This document shows positions 1 to 8,075 of a DNA stretch of 64,000 nucleotides, piece by piece. The number at the start of each line of letters is the position of its first letter. The first letter of the stretch is position 1. The stretch covers positions 124,001 through 188,000 of the forward strand of contig URPA01000001.1 of the NCBI GenBank assembly GCA_900549545.1, written 5' to 3'. The translations under genes were made by a program, and so were the position numbers. Below the pieces are notes generated by a model. The model saw only the letters and a list, made by a program, of their open reading frames with translations, was not told the DNA's origin and ran no database searches. The DNA comes from an uncultured Eubacteriales bacterium. GTDB taxonomy: Bacteria > Bacillota > Clostridia > Oscillospirales > Oscillospiraceae.

Positions 1-912
1 GATCCTGAGATCGGCAAGCGTTCCGCGGAGGAAAGCCGCAATAACATTGCCAAAGCCATAGAGGACGCGGACATGGTCTTTATTACCGCCGGTATGGGCG
101 GCGGCACCGGCACAGGTGCTGCACCCACCGTGGCTGAGATTGCCCGCGAGGCCGGGATACTTACCGTCGGCGTTGTCACCAAGCCCTTCAAGTTTGAGGG
201 TAAGCGCCGCATGGATCAGGCCAACGCCGGTATAAAGGATATGCTGGGCAGAGTTGACTCCCTGCTCATTATCCCCAACGACAGACTCAAGTATGCCACC
301 GACCAGAAGGTCACTCTTGCAAACGCTTTTGAAATTGCTGACGATGTTCTGCGCCAGGCTGTCACCAGCATTTCCGACCTTATTAAGAACACCGGATTCA
401 TTAACCTTGACTTTGCCGATGTCACCTGCATCATGAAGGATGCCGGCTTTGCCCACATGGGCGTCGGCCATGCCGCCGGTAAGGGCAAGGCTGAGGATGC
501 CGCCCGCATGGCGGTTGCAAGCCCCCTGATGGAGACCTCCATCAACGGTGCCCGCGGCGTTCTTATCAACATCACCGGCTCCGAGGATATGGGCCTTGAG
601 GATGTTGAGGCTGCCGCAAACCTCGTCCAGGAGGCCGCCCACCCCGATGCCAACATCATCTTCGGCGCGACCTTTGATGAGACAATGCAGGACGAGATCC
701 GCGTGACTGTTATTGCCACCGGCTTTGAAGATGCGCCCGCCGCTCAGGCTGCCGAGGCTGCTGCGCCAGTCGTAAAGGAAAAGCCCCAGGGCCTCTTTAC
801 CGGCGCCGCTGAGAAGGCTGCTGCCGCTGCTGTGCCCGAGATAACCGAGAGCACCGAGACTCCCCCTGAGGATCCCTTTGACAGCATCTTCAAGATTTTC
901 AACACCAAGTAA
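1..912 (+). CDS. ftsZ: Cell division protein FtsZ (5' end missing)
   Basis: Tubulin-like GTPase that polymerises into the cytoplasmic Z-ring. The frame is open from base 1, so the gene starts upstream; 303 residues are visible and roughly 70 N-terminal residues are missing. Visible residues 33-39 carry the tubulin signature GGGTGTG, and the NLDFADV stretch further on is the T7-loop region that completes the neighbouring subunit's GTPase site. An Ala/Glu/Pro-rich linker follows the globular part. The C-terminal tail reads [13 protein letters not shown], which differs from the IPxFLR-type peptide that usually docks FtsA or SepF. A terminator lies directly downstream. Identity is certain; the tail's partner is not known. 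Confidence 0.97.
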   Translation, partial: DPEIGKRSAEESRNNIAKAIEDADMVFITAGMGGGTGTGAAPTVAEIAREAGILTVGVVTKPFKFEGKRRMDQANAGIKDMLGRVDSLLIIPNDRLKYATDQKVTLANAFEIADDVLRQAVTSISDLIKNTGFINLDFADVTCIMKDAGFAHMGVGHAAGKGKAEDAARMAVASPLMETSINGARGVLINITGSEDMGLEDVEAAANLVQEAAHPDANIIFGATFDETMQDEIRVTVIATGFEDAPAAQAAEAAAPVVKEKPQGLFTGAAEKAAAAAVPEITESTETPPEDPFDSIFKIFNTK

Positions 913-929
913 GTCAGAGTAAAAAAACA

Positions 930-959
930 AAAAAGCTCCTCTGAAATGAGGAGCTTTTT
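930..959 (+). terminator. Rho-independent terminator of ftsZ
   Basis: An AGCTCCTC/GAGGAGCT hairpin with a short TGAAAT loop, flanked by A-rich DNA and followed by TTTTTC, lies 18 bases after the ftsZ stop codon. Confidence 0.85.
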
Positions 960-977
960 CTGGTAAACGGCGGTATT

Positions 978-1805
978 ATGTTCAAGAAATTTCTGCTCTT
1001 TGTCAAAGAGTTCGTGAAAGTTTTCAACAAAAACAGTATTCCGCGTGCCTCGGCCGCACTGTCATATTACCTGACCTTTTCCGTCTTTCCGCTGATAATC
1101 TGCCTGTATACGCTCCTTGGCAGCAACTACCAGCGGGCGGTGGATGCGCTGGGCTTTATTTCCCGGCTCTGGACGCCGCAGGTTATTGGCATAGTCAATG
1201 ATTTTATGGATTATGTCTATACGAGCTATTCCAATGCCATGCTGGCAGCCGGTCTCGCCGTCTTGATAACCTCCGCCTCGGCTGCCTTTCGCAGCATACA
1301 GGCGACCATAGGCGACATGCAGGGCGGGCAGCGCTTTCAGGGCTTTATGTATTTTATTTTCAGCATTGTATTCTCCCTGATGTTCCTTGCAGGCATATAT
1401 TTTTCGCTTCTGGTTATCCTTCTGGGAAAAGACATTCTCGCTCTTATAAACAGTGTTGTGCCTTTCGTTGATATCAGCAGCTCGTGGAACTGGCTGCGTT
1501 TTCTGCTGCTGGGCGGCATCTTTTTCCTGCTTATCTGGGCTATATATGTCCTTTCCAAGCGAAAAACCGACAGATACAGAACCTTTCCTGGGGCGTTTGC
1601 GGCCGCAATAGGCATTGTTGTGATGAGCCTTGTGTTTTCTATATTTATTGGCGCGTCGGCAAAATACCCGTTGGTCTATGGCTCTCTCGCGTCGATTATC
1701 CTGCTGATGTTCTGGCTGTTTATTTGCTGTCAGATAATCTATATCGGCGCGGCGCTCAATATTGCGCTGAGAAATTACAGAGAAAAAAACGGCAAATACG
1801 ATTGA
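978..1805 (+). CDS. YihY/BrkB family inner membrane protein
   Basis: A 275-residue integral membrane protein with about six hydrophobic segments (roughly residues 27-50, 90-108, 128-152, 172-195, 205-228 and 235-262). The N-terminal SIPRASAALSYYLTFSVFP stretch is the family signature (once mis-annotated as RNase BN). Biochemical function is not settled for the family. Length is normal for Firmicute members. The start follows a poor ribosome site. It is a single-gene unit between the ftsZ terminator and a second hairpin, so it is probably transcribed separately from ftsZ, although no strong promoter is visible in the 60-base gap. Confidence 0.88.
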   Translation: MFKKFLLFVKEFVKVFNKNSIPRASAALSYYLTFSVFPLIICLYTLLGSNYQRAVDALGFISRLWTPQVIGIVNDFMDYVYTSYSNAMLAAGLAVLITSASAAFRSIQATIGDMQGGQRFQGFMYFIFSIVFSLMFLAGIYFSLLVILLGKDILALINSVVPFVDISSSWNWLRFLLLGGIFFLLIWAIYVLSKRKTDRYRTFPGAFAAAIGIVVMSLVFSIFIGASAKYPLVYGSLASIILLMFWLFICCQIIYIGAALNIALRNYREKNGKYD

Positions 1806-1834
1806 AAAAGCACGGGCTATGCCCGTGCTTTTTT
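1806..1834. terminator. Bidirectional terminator between yihY and csoR
   Basis: An AAAAAGCACGGGC/GCCCGTGCTTTTTT hairpin with loop TAT sits between two convergent genes. It has an A-run on one side and a T-run on the other, so it can serve both. Confidence 0.9.
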
Positions 1835-1838
1835 GGCT

Positions 1839-2201
1839 TTATGACATGAACTTGTCTATGGCATCGTTGAGCGCCTTCATCTGCTCCTGAGCATCCGCAC
1901 AGCCGGAGTTAATACAATGGTCAAGATGGTCCTTTAATATAACCTTCGCCGTATTGTTTAGCGCTGAGCGGACAGCGGCAAGCTGTACCAGAACCTCCGA
2001 GCAGTCGCGCCCGTCCTCCACCATGCGCTTGACGGACTCCAGGTGTCCGATTGCTCTTGCAAGGCGGTTTATAACTGCCTTGGTCTGTGTGTGCGTATGT
2101 CCATGCCCGTCAGCGTGGCTGTGCTCATGCCCAAGGGTATGGGCATGAATATGACCATCGCCGTGGTCGTGGTAATATATTTCTTCTTCGGGAATGTGCA
2201 T
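1839..2201 (-). CDS. csoR: CsoR-type metal-sensing transcriptional repressor with His-rich N-terminus
   Basis: A 120-residue all-helical repressor. Cys67, His92 and Cys96 reproduce the 25- and 4-residue spacing of the Cu(I) ligands of CsoR (C36/H61/C65 in the M. tuberculosis protein), which favours copper over the Ni/Co sensor RcnR. The first 40 residues contain 12 histidines in a DHGDGHIHAH-like run, an extension that normal CsoR (about 90-100 residues) lacks. Its gene stands alone; no copper ATPase or chaperone is adjacent. A GC-rich palindrome next to its own promoter suggests autoregulation. The fold assignment is firm; copper specificity is inferred from ligand spacing. Confidence 0.88.
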   Translation of the reverse strand: MHIPEEEIYYHDHGDGHIHAHTLGHEHSHADGHGHTHTQTKAVINRLARAIGHLESVKRMVEDGRDCSEVLVQLAAVRSALNNTAKVILKDHLDHCINSGCADAQEQMKALNDAIDKFMS

Positions 2202-2242
2202 TGCGGGCCTCCAAGCTGTCAGGTCTGATTTTGTCTTTAAGT

Positions 2243-2287
2243 AATATACGATTTTTTATACTGATTCTACAAGCCCCCCTGGGGGAT
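2243..2287 (-). promoter_or_regulatory. csoR promoter with CsoR-type operator
   Basis: On the minus strand a -35 TTGTAG (2267-2272) and a -10 TATATT (2243-2248) are 18 bases apart. Abutting the -35 is a CCCCCC-T-GGGGG palindrome (2274-2285), the G/C-tract form of known CsoR/FrmR-family operators. The placement fits autorepression relieved by metal. Confidence 0.65.
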
Positions 2288-2330
2288 ATTGAAGTTCTTT
2301 TAAAATTAATATAATCACAGCAGCAAGCCG

Positions 2331-2912
2331 TCAGCAATATTCATCTGCCCACTGGCTCACAAGACTCCTTGCGGTGTCGTTGTCCATTGAGGAGAGGTCA
2401 ACAATCATTGTCTGGCTGTTGCCCTCCAGAGCGGCTTTGAGGCGGCTGTAAAAGGCGGTGTATTTCTCGCCAAGGCCCAGACTGCGCCGGAGCTGCTCGG
2501 CGTTTTCGGCGCCTTTTATAACGCCGATGATTGGCTGGTCATAGGAGAGAAACTCCGCAAGCTTTGCGCGAAACTGGGGAACGATTATCTCAAAGCCGCC
2601 AAATTCATCAATGACGGAAAAGGGGTAGTACTGCGCTTCGTCCAGAAGCTGTACGCCATAGCTGCGAAAAACCTCCGTAAAAGCCTTTGGAGGCTTTACG
2701 GTGTAATCCAGTATCCGCTGCGGCTCAAAGCCCTCAACGCCGCCCGCGGCGCAGGCGGGCAGAATGTCAAAGCCCAGCAGCTTCCCGGCATCATCCGTTT
2801 GCCGGAGGGTCACAAAACCACCGGCAGAGGAGAGCCGCTCACCCAAAACCTCGTTTATCAGCGTTGATTTTCCGCTGCCAGACACGCCGGTCAGAAAAAG
2901 ATGTTTTTTCAT
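2331..2912 (-). CDS. THEP1-family nucleoside-triphosphatase
   Basis: A 193-residue P-loop NTPase. Walker A is GVSGSGKST at residues 9-17. The VIDEFGGFE stretch near residue 100 matches the Walker B and adjacent Glu of the NTPase_1/THEP1 family, which hydrolyses nucleoside triphosphates in vitro but has no agreed cellular role. It is the last gene of a minus-strand operon after an amino acid permease and an alpha/beta hydrolase, 7 bases from the latter. Nothing in the neighbours fixes a substrate. Kinase activity on a small molecule is an alternative, because the family resembles nucleotide kinases. Confidence 0.75.
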   Translation of the reverse strand: MKKHLFLTGVSGSGKSTLINEVLGERLSSAGGFVTLRQTDDAGKLLGFDILPACAAGGVEGFEPQRILDYTVKPPKAFTEVFRSYGVQLLDEAQYYPFSVIDEFGGFEIIVPQFRAKLAEFLSYDQPIIGVIKGAENAEQLRRSLGLGEKYTAFYSRLKAALEGNSQTMIVDLSSMDNDTARSLVSQWADEYC

Positions 2913-2919
2913 TGCAAAT

Positions 2920-3822
2920 TTATCTCCGAATGTATTTTTCTATAAAATTATCAAGCTTTCGGGAATAGTCCTCACCGGAGGTATACATGCTCTCAATGTG
3001 GCGCGTGTTTTCCGGGAAAAGGCAGTCCTTCTCGCCGCCGTAGAGCCTGTAAAGCTCCTCGCCCTGCGCGAATGTGACCGTCCTGTCCTCTGTGCCGTGG
3101 ACAAAGAGAATGGGAACTGACGAGCGTTCAAGGGAGGAAATAACGGAGGTATCGGCCATAAAGTAGCCCGCGACAAGGCGGTTTATAATATTCATTGGCT
3201 CTTTGAGTATGCCAAGGCGGGCTTTAAAAATGCAGTCCGCGTCCATGTATCCGCTGTCGGAGACAATGAACTTAACATTCTCCGGGCACTTATCGCTCAT
3301 TTTGAGCACCGTTGCGCCGCCCATAGAAAAGCCGTGAAGGATGATTTGCACATCCGGCCCGAATTTTTTTCGCAAAAAGTCAATCCAGTCGAGGCAGTCC
3401 TGACTCTCATACACGTCAAAGCCGATGAGATGCCCCTCGCTCTCTCCGGCGGCCGTATTGTCCGGCGCGAAGACATCTATGCCCCGGCTGCGGTAATAGT
3501 CTAAGAACATTCCGGCGGTTTCCGCGTGCTCTGAGCGATAGCCGTGGACAATGAAGGCGATGCGCCGCCCATCGCCGCCGCAGCGGATATAATGCCCGCT
3601 GAGACGGCAGCCGCGGCGGGAAAAGATATAAAAGCGTTGCTGCGGTGTGGCTCTGAGCCTGTCAGCAGATGAGTCCCGAAATTCATAATATCCGTCCTCA
3701 TGGCCCTTTTTGTCAAAAAGGCGGTTTAGGATTGGGGAGCCATTACGGCAGAAAATATACCTGTAAATTTCTTCGGTTAAAAATGCACCGGCTATAAGTC
3801 CTGTTTTGACGATTTTTTTCAT
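2920..3822 (-). CDS. Alpha/beta hydrolase, N-terminally membrane-anchored
   Basis: A 300-residue serine hydrolase. A hydrophobic stretch at residues 5-20 suggests a membrane anchor or uncleaved signal. The nucleophile elbow is HGFSMGG (Ser near residue 166), followed by the acid in HGTEDRTV and the catalytic His in NTRHIES, a complete triad. This BAAT/dienelactone-hydrolase-like type is common in Clostridia, usually of unknown substrate. The start lies 1 base after the stop of the upstream permease, so the two are probably co-translated. An esterase or peptidase acting on a lipid or acylated peptide is possible; the sequence does not decide. Confidence 0.8.
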   Translation of the reverse strand: MKKIVKTGLIAGAFLTEEIYRYIFCRNGSPILNRLFDKKGHEDGYYEFRDSSADRLRATPQQRFYIFSRRGCRLSGHYIRCGGDGRRIAFIVHGYRSEHAETAGMFLDYYRSRGIDVFAPDNTAAGESEGHLIGFDVYESQDCLDWIDFLRKKFGPDVQIILHGFSMGGATVLKMSDKCPENVKFIVSDSGYMDADCIFKARLGILKEPMNIINRLVAGYFMADTSVISSLERSSVPILFVHGTEDRTVTFAQGEELYRLYGGEKDCLFPENTRHIESMYTSGEDYSRKLDNFIEKYIRR

Positions 3823-3823
3823 A

Positions 3824-4981
3824 TCACTTCACCGGAACAAGGGCGCCGACTGTGGAGAGAATCGAGCAGAGGGCAACGATGATTTGAAACGGCAGCGAGC
3901 CAAAGACCCCTATAATGCGTGATTCTCCTTTGCGCTTGCGGGAGAGGTTATAGGCAATGATGATTCCGAGACCTGTGAGCACTTGAATGACGCTTGCAAA
4001 GCGGGTCAGGCCAACAAAGCTTGTAAGGCCAAAGAAGGCGAGAATCAGGCAGGGAAGAGAGGCGGCGAGCCAGCTCACACGCTCTCCAAGATGGGTCTGC
4101 TCATTGACGATATCGCGCAGGTTGAGGGTATTTGCCCAGAAGGATGTTGCAAGCGCCAGGAGGGTAAACACATAGCCTACAACGCTGACCCAGCCGCCAA
4201 GCTGGTTGGAAAGGTCGACGAGAGCTCCGTCCTGCGTGATGTTTTTACCGGTGCCTATAAGCGTCATGACAGTGATGAGCAGGATAAGGCTGGCATTTAT
4301 TGCAAGTCCGGTCACGATGGCGGCGCGTATCTTCTTGACATCACCGTCCAGACCCTTGACAACCTGCGGCGTGCTCATGACAGCAGAGAGGGAGAAGGCA
4401 ATCATGCTGAAAAGCGCGAGAGCGTTGCCCATACCATGCCAGCCGCCGGGCAGGGGACTTGTATCATTCCTGAGCGTTGCGACAAGCAGCACAAGAACCA
4501 CGCCCACCATGGAGCCAACAGCAATTTTCTCGCAGATGCCCACGAGCTTGAGGCCCACAAAGACCACGCCCGCGCCGAGCACATAGAAGATAAGCATACC
4601 GGCGGTCCGCGAGAGGCCGAGCCATGAGCTGAACACAGCGGCGGCACCGGTTAAAAACGCGCTGACATTGAAAATAACCGAGACGCCCAGCATTATAAAA
4701 GCAAACCAGGTGAGAATCTTTTTTATCTTCCCGGAAAACAGCTCCGCGTCCAGACAGCTTACAAACTGCGCGCCGTTATTATTATACGAAAGCTCCGCAA
4801 TAATAAGGTGCAGCACAACATTGAAAAGAAAACAGAATGCCAGCACCAGCAGCGTCTCCCTGAAGCTGTTGCGCGAGGCGAGATAGGGGACTGACAATAT
4901 TCCCGCGCCTACACCGTGGCCAACTATAATGCTGGATGCCTCAAAAAAGGTAAGCTTTGACTTTTCGTTAATTTTACTCAT
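3824..4981 (-). CDS. Amino acid permease, aromatic/hydroxy amino acid transporter-like
   Basis: A 385-residue integral membrane protein with about eleven transmembrane helices. The N-terminal SSIIVGHGVGAGILSVPYLA region is the unwound TM1 motif (G-G-x-GILS-P) of APC-fold transporters, closest to the tryptophan/tyrosine permease and AAAP groups. It probably imports amino acids with H+ or Na+. It is the first gene of a three-gene operon with the hydrolase and NTPase. The specific substrate cannot be read from the sequence. Confidence 0.8.
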   Translation of the reverse strand: MSKINEKSKLTFFEASSIIVGHGVGAGILSVPYLASRNSFRETLLVLAFCFLFNVVLHLIIAELSYNNNGAQFVSCLDAELFSGKIKKILTWFAFIMLGVSVIFNVSAFLTGAAAVFSSWLGLSRTAGMLIFYVLGAGVVFVGLKLVGICEKIAVGSMVGVVLVLLVATLRNDTSPLPGGWHGMGNALALFSMIAFSLSAVMSTPQVVKGLDGDVKKIRAAIVTGLAINASLILLITVMTLIGTGKNITQDGALVDLSNQLGGWVSVVGYVFTLLALATSFWANTLNLRDIVNEQTHLGERVSWLAASLPCLILAFFGLTSFVGLTRFASVIQVLTGLGIIIAYNLSRKRKGESRIIGVFGSLPFQIIVALCSILSTVGALVPVK

Positions 4982-5059
4982 TACTCATTCCTCAAAAAAT
5001 ATTATATTGATACAATAATAAAATCCCCCGCCCAAAATGTCAAGCCGGGAAAGAGCGCA

Positions 5060-5341
5060 AAAGGGAGCGCCCCCGAAGAATCGGGGGCGCTCCCTCAGCT
5101 TGTCAAAAAAGTCCTTGTAGGACTTTTTTGACCGCTTTAACCGCCGAGCGTTTTGAATTAGTTCAAAACGCTGCTTCGCCCGAAAAGCCCGTAAATACGG
5201 TCTTTTCTGCGGCGGGTTATTGTACACGAGGTGGGCCTTGCCCCCTCGAGCTCCCCCGCTGCTTCTTTATTTTCACTTTTTTTGCATAGTTTTTTTGACA
5301 GTCTAAGGGAGCGCCCCCGATTTTTCGGGGGCGCTCCCTTT
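5060..5341. repeat. MITE-like element with 48-bp terminal inverted repeats
   Basis: This fills the only gene-free stretch of more than 300 bases on this side of the window. Its two ends are inverted copies of each other over about 48 bases with about 4 mismatches, and each end is itself a hairpin (arms GGGAGCGCCCCCGA/TCGGGGGCGCTCCC at 5063-5094 and 5307-5338). Inside are two further perfect hairpins: 5102-5132 (13-bp arms GTCAAAAAAGTCC) and 5149-5170 (9-bp arms CGTTTTGAA). No plausible coding frame is present. The repeat match ends exactly at 5060 and 5341; no clear target-site duplication flanks it. It lies 13 bases beyond the secG stop. A non-autonomous mobile element is the best reading; a large dispersed terminator-type repeat is the alternative. 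Confidence 0.7.
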
Positions 5342-5354
5342 AGAAAAGCTTTCT

Positions 5355-5591
5355 TCAGATGAGGTTCAGAACCAGCGTGAGCACTGCGAAAACAAGCGCA
5401 CACCACTTGGTGGATTTGGCAAGCTTCGCGTCAAGAGACTTGGCCTTGCTCTTGGAAAAGAAGGTGTCGGCACCGCCGGCGATAGCACCGGAAAGACCCG
5501 CGCTCTTGCCGCTCTGCATAAGCACAACGACAGTGACAGCCAGACCGGAGAGAACCTGAAGAACAGTAAGAACAATAACAAGAACAGACAT
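5355..5591 (-). CDS. secG: Preprotein translocase subunit SecG
   Basis: A 78-residue membrane protein of the SecYEG channel. It has the two-helix SecG layout: TM1 at about residues 3-25, the conserved loop LMQSGKSAGLSGAIAGGADTFF, and TM2 at about 58-77. Length is typical. It is transcribed alone from a well-formed promoter, and the MITE-like element lies immediately behind its stop codon. Confidence 0.95.
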   Translation of the reverse strand: MSVLVIVLTVLQVLSGLAVTVVVLMQSGKSAGLSGAIAGGADTFFSKSKAKSLDAKLAKSTKWCALVFAVLTLVLNLI

Positions 5592-5635
5592 ATATCTTTA
5601 TCCTTTCAAACGATATACAGAATTTAACGAATGAG

Positions 5636-5664
5636 AGTATAGCATATATAGTCCCACAGTTCAA
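5636..5664 (-). promoter_or_regulatory. secG promoter
   Basis: Minus strand -35 TTGAAC (5659-5664) and -10 TATACT (5636-5641) are 17 bases apart, about 45 bases upstream of the start codon. Confidence 0.7.
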
Positions 5665-5739
5665 GTGTTTTTTTGTTTTTTGCACACGAAAAGTGAAATC
5701 CGCGCCAAAAATTTCGTGAAAAAGAACGCCGAGGTCAAC

Positions 5740-5768
5740 TTGACAAGTTTCGGCCTGTGGTCTAAGAT
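5740..5768 (+). promoter_or_regulatory. Promoter of the pyridoxamine kinase operon
   Basis: TTGACA (5740-5745), a 17-base spacer and TAAGAT (5763-5768), 22 bases upstream of the start codon. Confidence 0.7.
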
Positions 5769-5790
5769 GAAACAGAAGGAATAATAGCCT

Positions 5791-6639
5791 ATGAATATGC
5801 AAGATTACAAAAGAATACTCACCACGCAGGATATTTCCTGCCTCGGCCAATGCTCCGGCTCCGTTGCGCTGCCTGTGCTGTCAGCCTGCGGGCATGAAAC
5901 CTGCCTGATCCCATCCGCCCTGCTATCGACCCACACCGGCCAGTTCCAGGGCTATACTTTTTTTGACCTGACCGACCAGATACCGGGCATTATCGCCCAC
6001 TGGCAGCGCGAGGGCATTAAGTTTGACGCGCTGTACACCGGTTATCTCGGCAATGCACGGCAGGCACAGTTTGCGCGGGAGATGATAGAGACGCTTCTTC
6101 GCCCCGAGGCGCTTATCATTGTTGACCCCGCCATGGCTGATAATGGCAAGCTCTACGCCGGGCTTGACAAGACTTGCGTGGATGCCATGCGCAGCCTGTG
6201 CTCTGCGGCGGATGTTATCCTGCCCAATCTTACAGAAGCCTGCCTGCTGACTGGCATCGACTATCGCGAGGGGTGGGACCGTGATTATATCAACCGCCTG
6301 TTGGATGCGCTGCTGTCGCTCGGCGCGAAGAGCGTTGTGCTGACCGGCGTTGTGTTCTCTGAGGGAACCACGGGCGGGATAATTGCCCACGGCACGGAGC
6401 GGAAATATTTCCGCCACAGGCGTGTCAATCGTATGTTCCATGGCACAGGAGATGTGTTCGCCGCCTCATTCACAGGCGCTTTTTTGCGCGGGCTGAGCCT
6501 TGAAGCTGCGGCGGAGCTTGCTGCCCGCTTTACTCTGCGCAGCATAGAGAAAACCGAGGATGACCCGGCGCATTGGTACGGGGTGAAATTTGAAACGGCC
6601 CTGCCCATGCTGATAAACGAGCTGGACAGGCATGAATAA
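5791..6639 (+). CDS. Pyridoxamine/pyridoxal kinase (PdxK/PdxY family)
   Basis: A 282-residue cytosolic ribokinase-fold enzyme that phosphorylates vitamin B6 vitamers to the PLP-pathway phosphates. The C-terminal HGTGDVFAASFTGA motif (about residues 214-227) contains the anion-hole Gly-Thr-Gly-Asp with the catalytic Asp. The ILPNLTEACLLTG stretch near residue 145 is typical of pyridoxal kinases. Length matches the family. It heads a plus-strand operon with the carbamoyltransferase and the DUF1810 gene. Firmicutes often rely on salvage kinases of this type. The choice between the PdxK and PdxY names cannot be made from sequence alone. Confidence 0.88.
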   Translation: MNMQDYKRILTTQDISCLGQCSGSVALPVLSACGHETCLIPSALLSTHTGQFQGYTFFDLTDQIPGIIAHWQREGIKFDALYTGYLGNARQAQFAREMIETLLRPEALIIVDPAMADNGKLYAGLDKTCVDAMRSLCSAADVILPNLTEACLLTGIDYREGWDRDYINRLLDALLSLGAKSVVLTGVVFSEGTTGGIIAHGTERKYFRHRRVNRMFHGTGDVFAASFTGAFLRGLSLEAAAELAARFTLRSIEKTEDDPAHWYGVKFETALPMLINELDRHE

Positions 6640-6652
6640 GTTGGGTGACAGC

Positions 6653-7606
6653 ATGAAACACATGATAAATTACAGCAATTTTTCCGCAGATGAGCTGTCG
6701 GGTATACTGGCGCTTGCGCTGGATATGAAGGCAGATCCGGAAAAATATGCCCACGCTCTGGAGGAGAAAAAGCTCTACACACTGTTTGAAAAGACCTCGA
6801 CGAGGACGTTTTTGTCCTTTGCAACCGGCATTACCGAGCTTGGCGGCAGCTATTATAACCAAAACTGGCGGGATTCCAACTTCGCCCTCGCCGAACCTGT
6901 GTCCGAGATAAAATACATCTGCCGCAATGTGGATATTATCATGGCGCGGCTTATGAAAAATGAGATGGTGGAGCTTTTTGCAGAGCATGCCACCGTCCCG
7001 TTCATAAATGGCTGCGATAACTCCTTCCACCCATGTCAGATTCTTGCCGACGCCATGACGCTTATTGAAAAATTCGGAAGTCTCGATGTAAAGCTCTTGT
7101 ATGTTGGTGCGAAGAACAATGTTTTCAATTCTCTGGTGGAGTTTTTTGCGAAAATGGGCAGGGGTACGCTCTATGGCTTCACGCCTATTGTGAACAAAAC
7201 CGTATGCGGTGAGGAGTTTTACCGCGCAGCCGCTGCGACAGGAAATTACATCGAGCTTGACCCCACGCTTTCTCCGGCGGCGCTGCGGGAAATTGCCCGG
7301 GATATGGACGCTGTTTATACCGACACGTGGATAGACATGGAGTTTTTCAATGACCCGGCATACAGTGAAAAGAAGAGGGAAGTGCTCAATAAAATGCTCC
7401 CCTATCAGGTCAATGAGGCACTGATGGAGGGCAGCCATGCGATAGTTCTTCACGACATGCCCATACACGCGGAATATGAGATATCGCAGGGCGTGATGGA
7501 GAAGAACCTTGAACATATCCTCGACCAGGCGGAGAACCGCCGCCACACTGAAAAGGCACTGATGTACACTCTGCTGAAAGGAGACAGCAATGGAAAAACG
7601 CTATGA
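6653..7606 (+). CDS. Ornithine carbamoyltransferase-like transcarbamylase with altered substrate motif
   Basis: A 317-residue member of the aspartate/ornithine carbamoyltransferase superfamily. The carbamoyl-phosphate loop EKTSTRTFLSF and the HPCQILAD motif are both present. The second-substrate motifs are not standard: HDMP replaces the HCLP loop carrying the OTCase active-site Cys, and DTWIDM stands where OTCases have a D-x-x-SMG motif. The true amino substrate may therefore not be ornithine. The start at 6653 is chosen because MKHMINYSNFSADEL aligns with OTCase N-termini and has GGGTGA upstream; an ATG at 6632 would overlap the kinase stop. No other arginine gene is nearby. Confidence 0.75.
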   Translation: MKHMINYSNFSADELSGILALALDMKADPEKYAHALEEKKLYTLFEKTSTRTFLSFATGITELGGSYYNQNWRDSNFALAEPVSEIKYICRNVDIIMARLMKNEMVELFAEHATVPFINGCDNSFHPCQILADAMTLIEKFGSLDVKLLYVGAKNNVFNSLVEFFAKMGRGTLYGFTPIVNKTVCGEEFYRAAAATGNYIELDPTLSPAALREIARDMDAVYTDTWIDMEFFNDPAYSEKKREVLNKMLPYQVNEALMEGSHAIVLHDMPIHAEYEISQGVMEKNLEHILDQAENRRHTEKALMYTLLKGDSNGKTL

Positions 7607-8015
7607 CCTCAGCCGCTTTATAAGCGCCCAGCAGCGCGACTATGCTACCGCTCTGCGGGAGATTCAGGGCGGGCGCAAGCGCAGCCACTGGATGTGGTAC
7701 ATTTTTCCCCAGCTAAAAGGCCTTGGCATGAGCTACACCGCTCAGCTCTACGGCATAGACGGCCTTGGCGAGGCGAGGGCGTTTCTCGCTGACCCATATC
7801 TCGGCGCAAATCTTCGCGAGATATGCGGCGCACTTCTCGGCCTTGACACAAATGACGCTTCTTATGTTTTCGGCTACCCTGACGATTTGAAGCTGCGCTC
7901 CTCCATGACGCTTTTTAAGCTCGCCGCCGACGACGGCGCGGTATTTGATGCGGTGCTCAAAAAGTTCTACGGTGGGCGCGAGGACCAGCGCACAAGAGAG
8001 CTGCTGGGGCTTTGA
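7590..8015 (+). CDS. DUF1810 family protein
   Basis: A 141-residue soluble protein with the DUF1810 hallmarks: N-terminal YDLSRFISAQ, then GRKRSHWMWYIFPQLKGLG and, near the C-terminus, SSMTLFKLA. The family is widespread and of unknown function. Its start overlaps the end of the carbamoyltransferase by 17 bases, with AAAGGAG upstream, so the two are likely translationally coupled. Length is normal. Confidence 0.88.
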   Translation: MEKRYDLSRFISAQQRDYATALREIQGGRKRSHWMWYIFPQLKGLGMSYTAQLYGIDGLGEARAFLADPYLGANLREICGALLGLDTNDASYVFGYPDDLKLRSSMTLFKLAADDGAVFDAVLKKFYGGREDQRTRELLGL

Positions 8016-8075
8016 TGTTTGTTTTCCCTGCCGCGGTGCGGCTATGAGAATAAAAGTTCAAAAGGAGAAAGATTC

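Noticed and set aside
5158..5406. Short minus-strand frames across the repeat next to secG
   Set aside because: They read through nested hairpins of the repeat element and into secG in another frame; composition is not protein-like.
6530..7546. A 338-residue minus-strand frame opposite the carbamoyltransferase
   Set aside because: The plus-strand gene has clear family motifs; the antisense translation has none and lacks a ribosome site.
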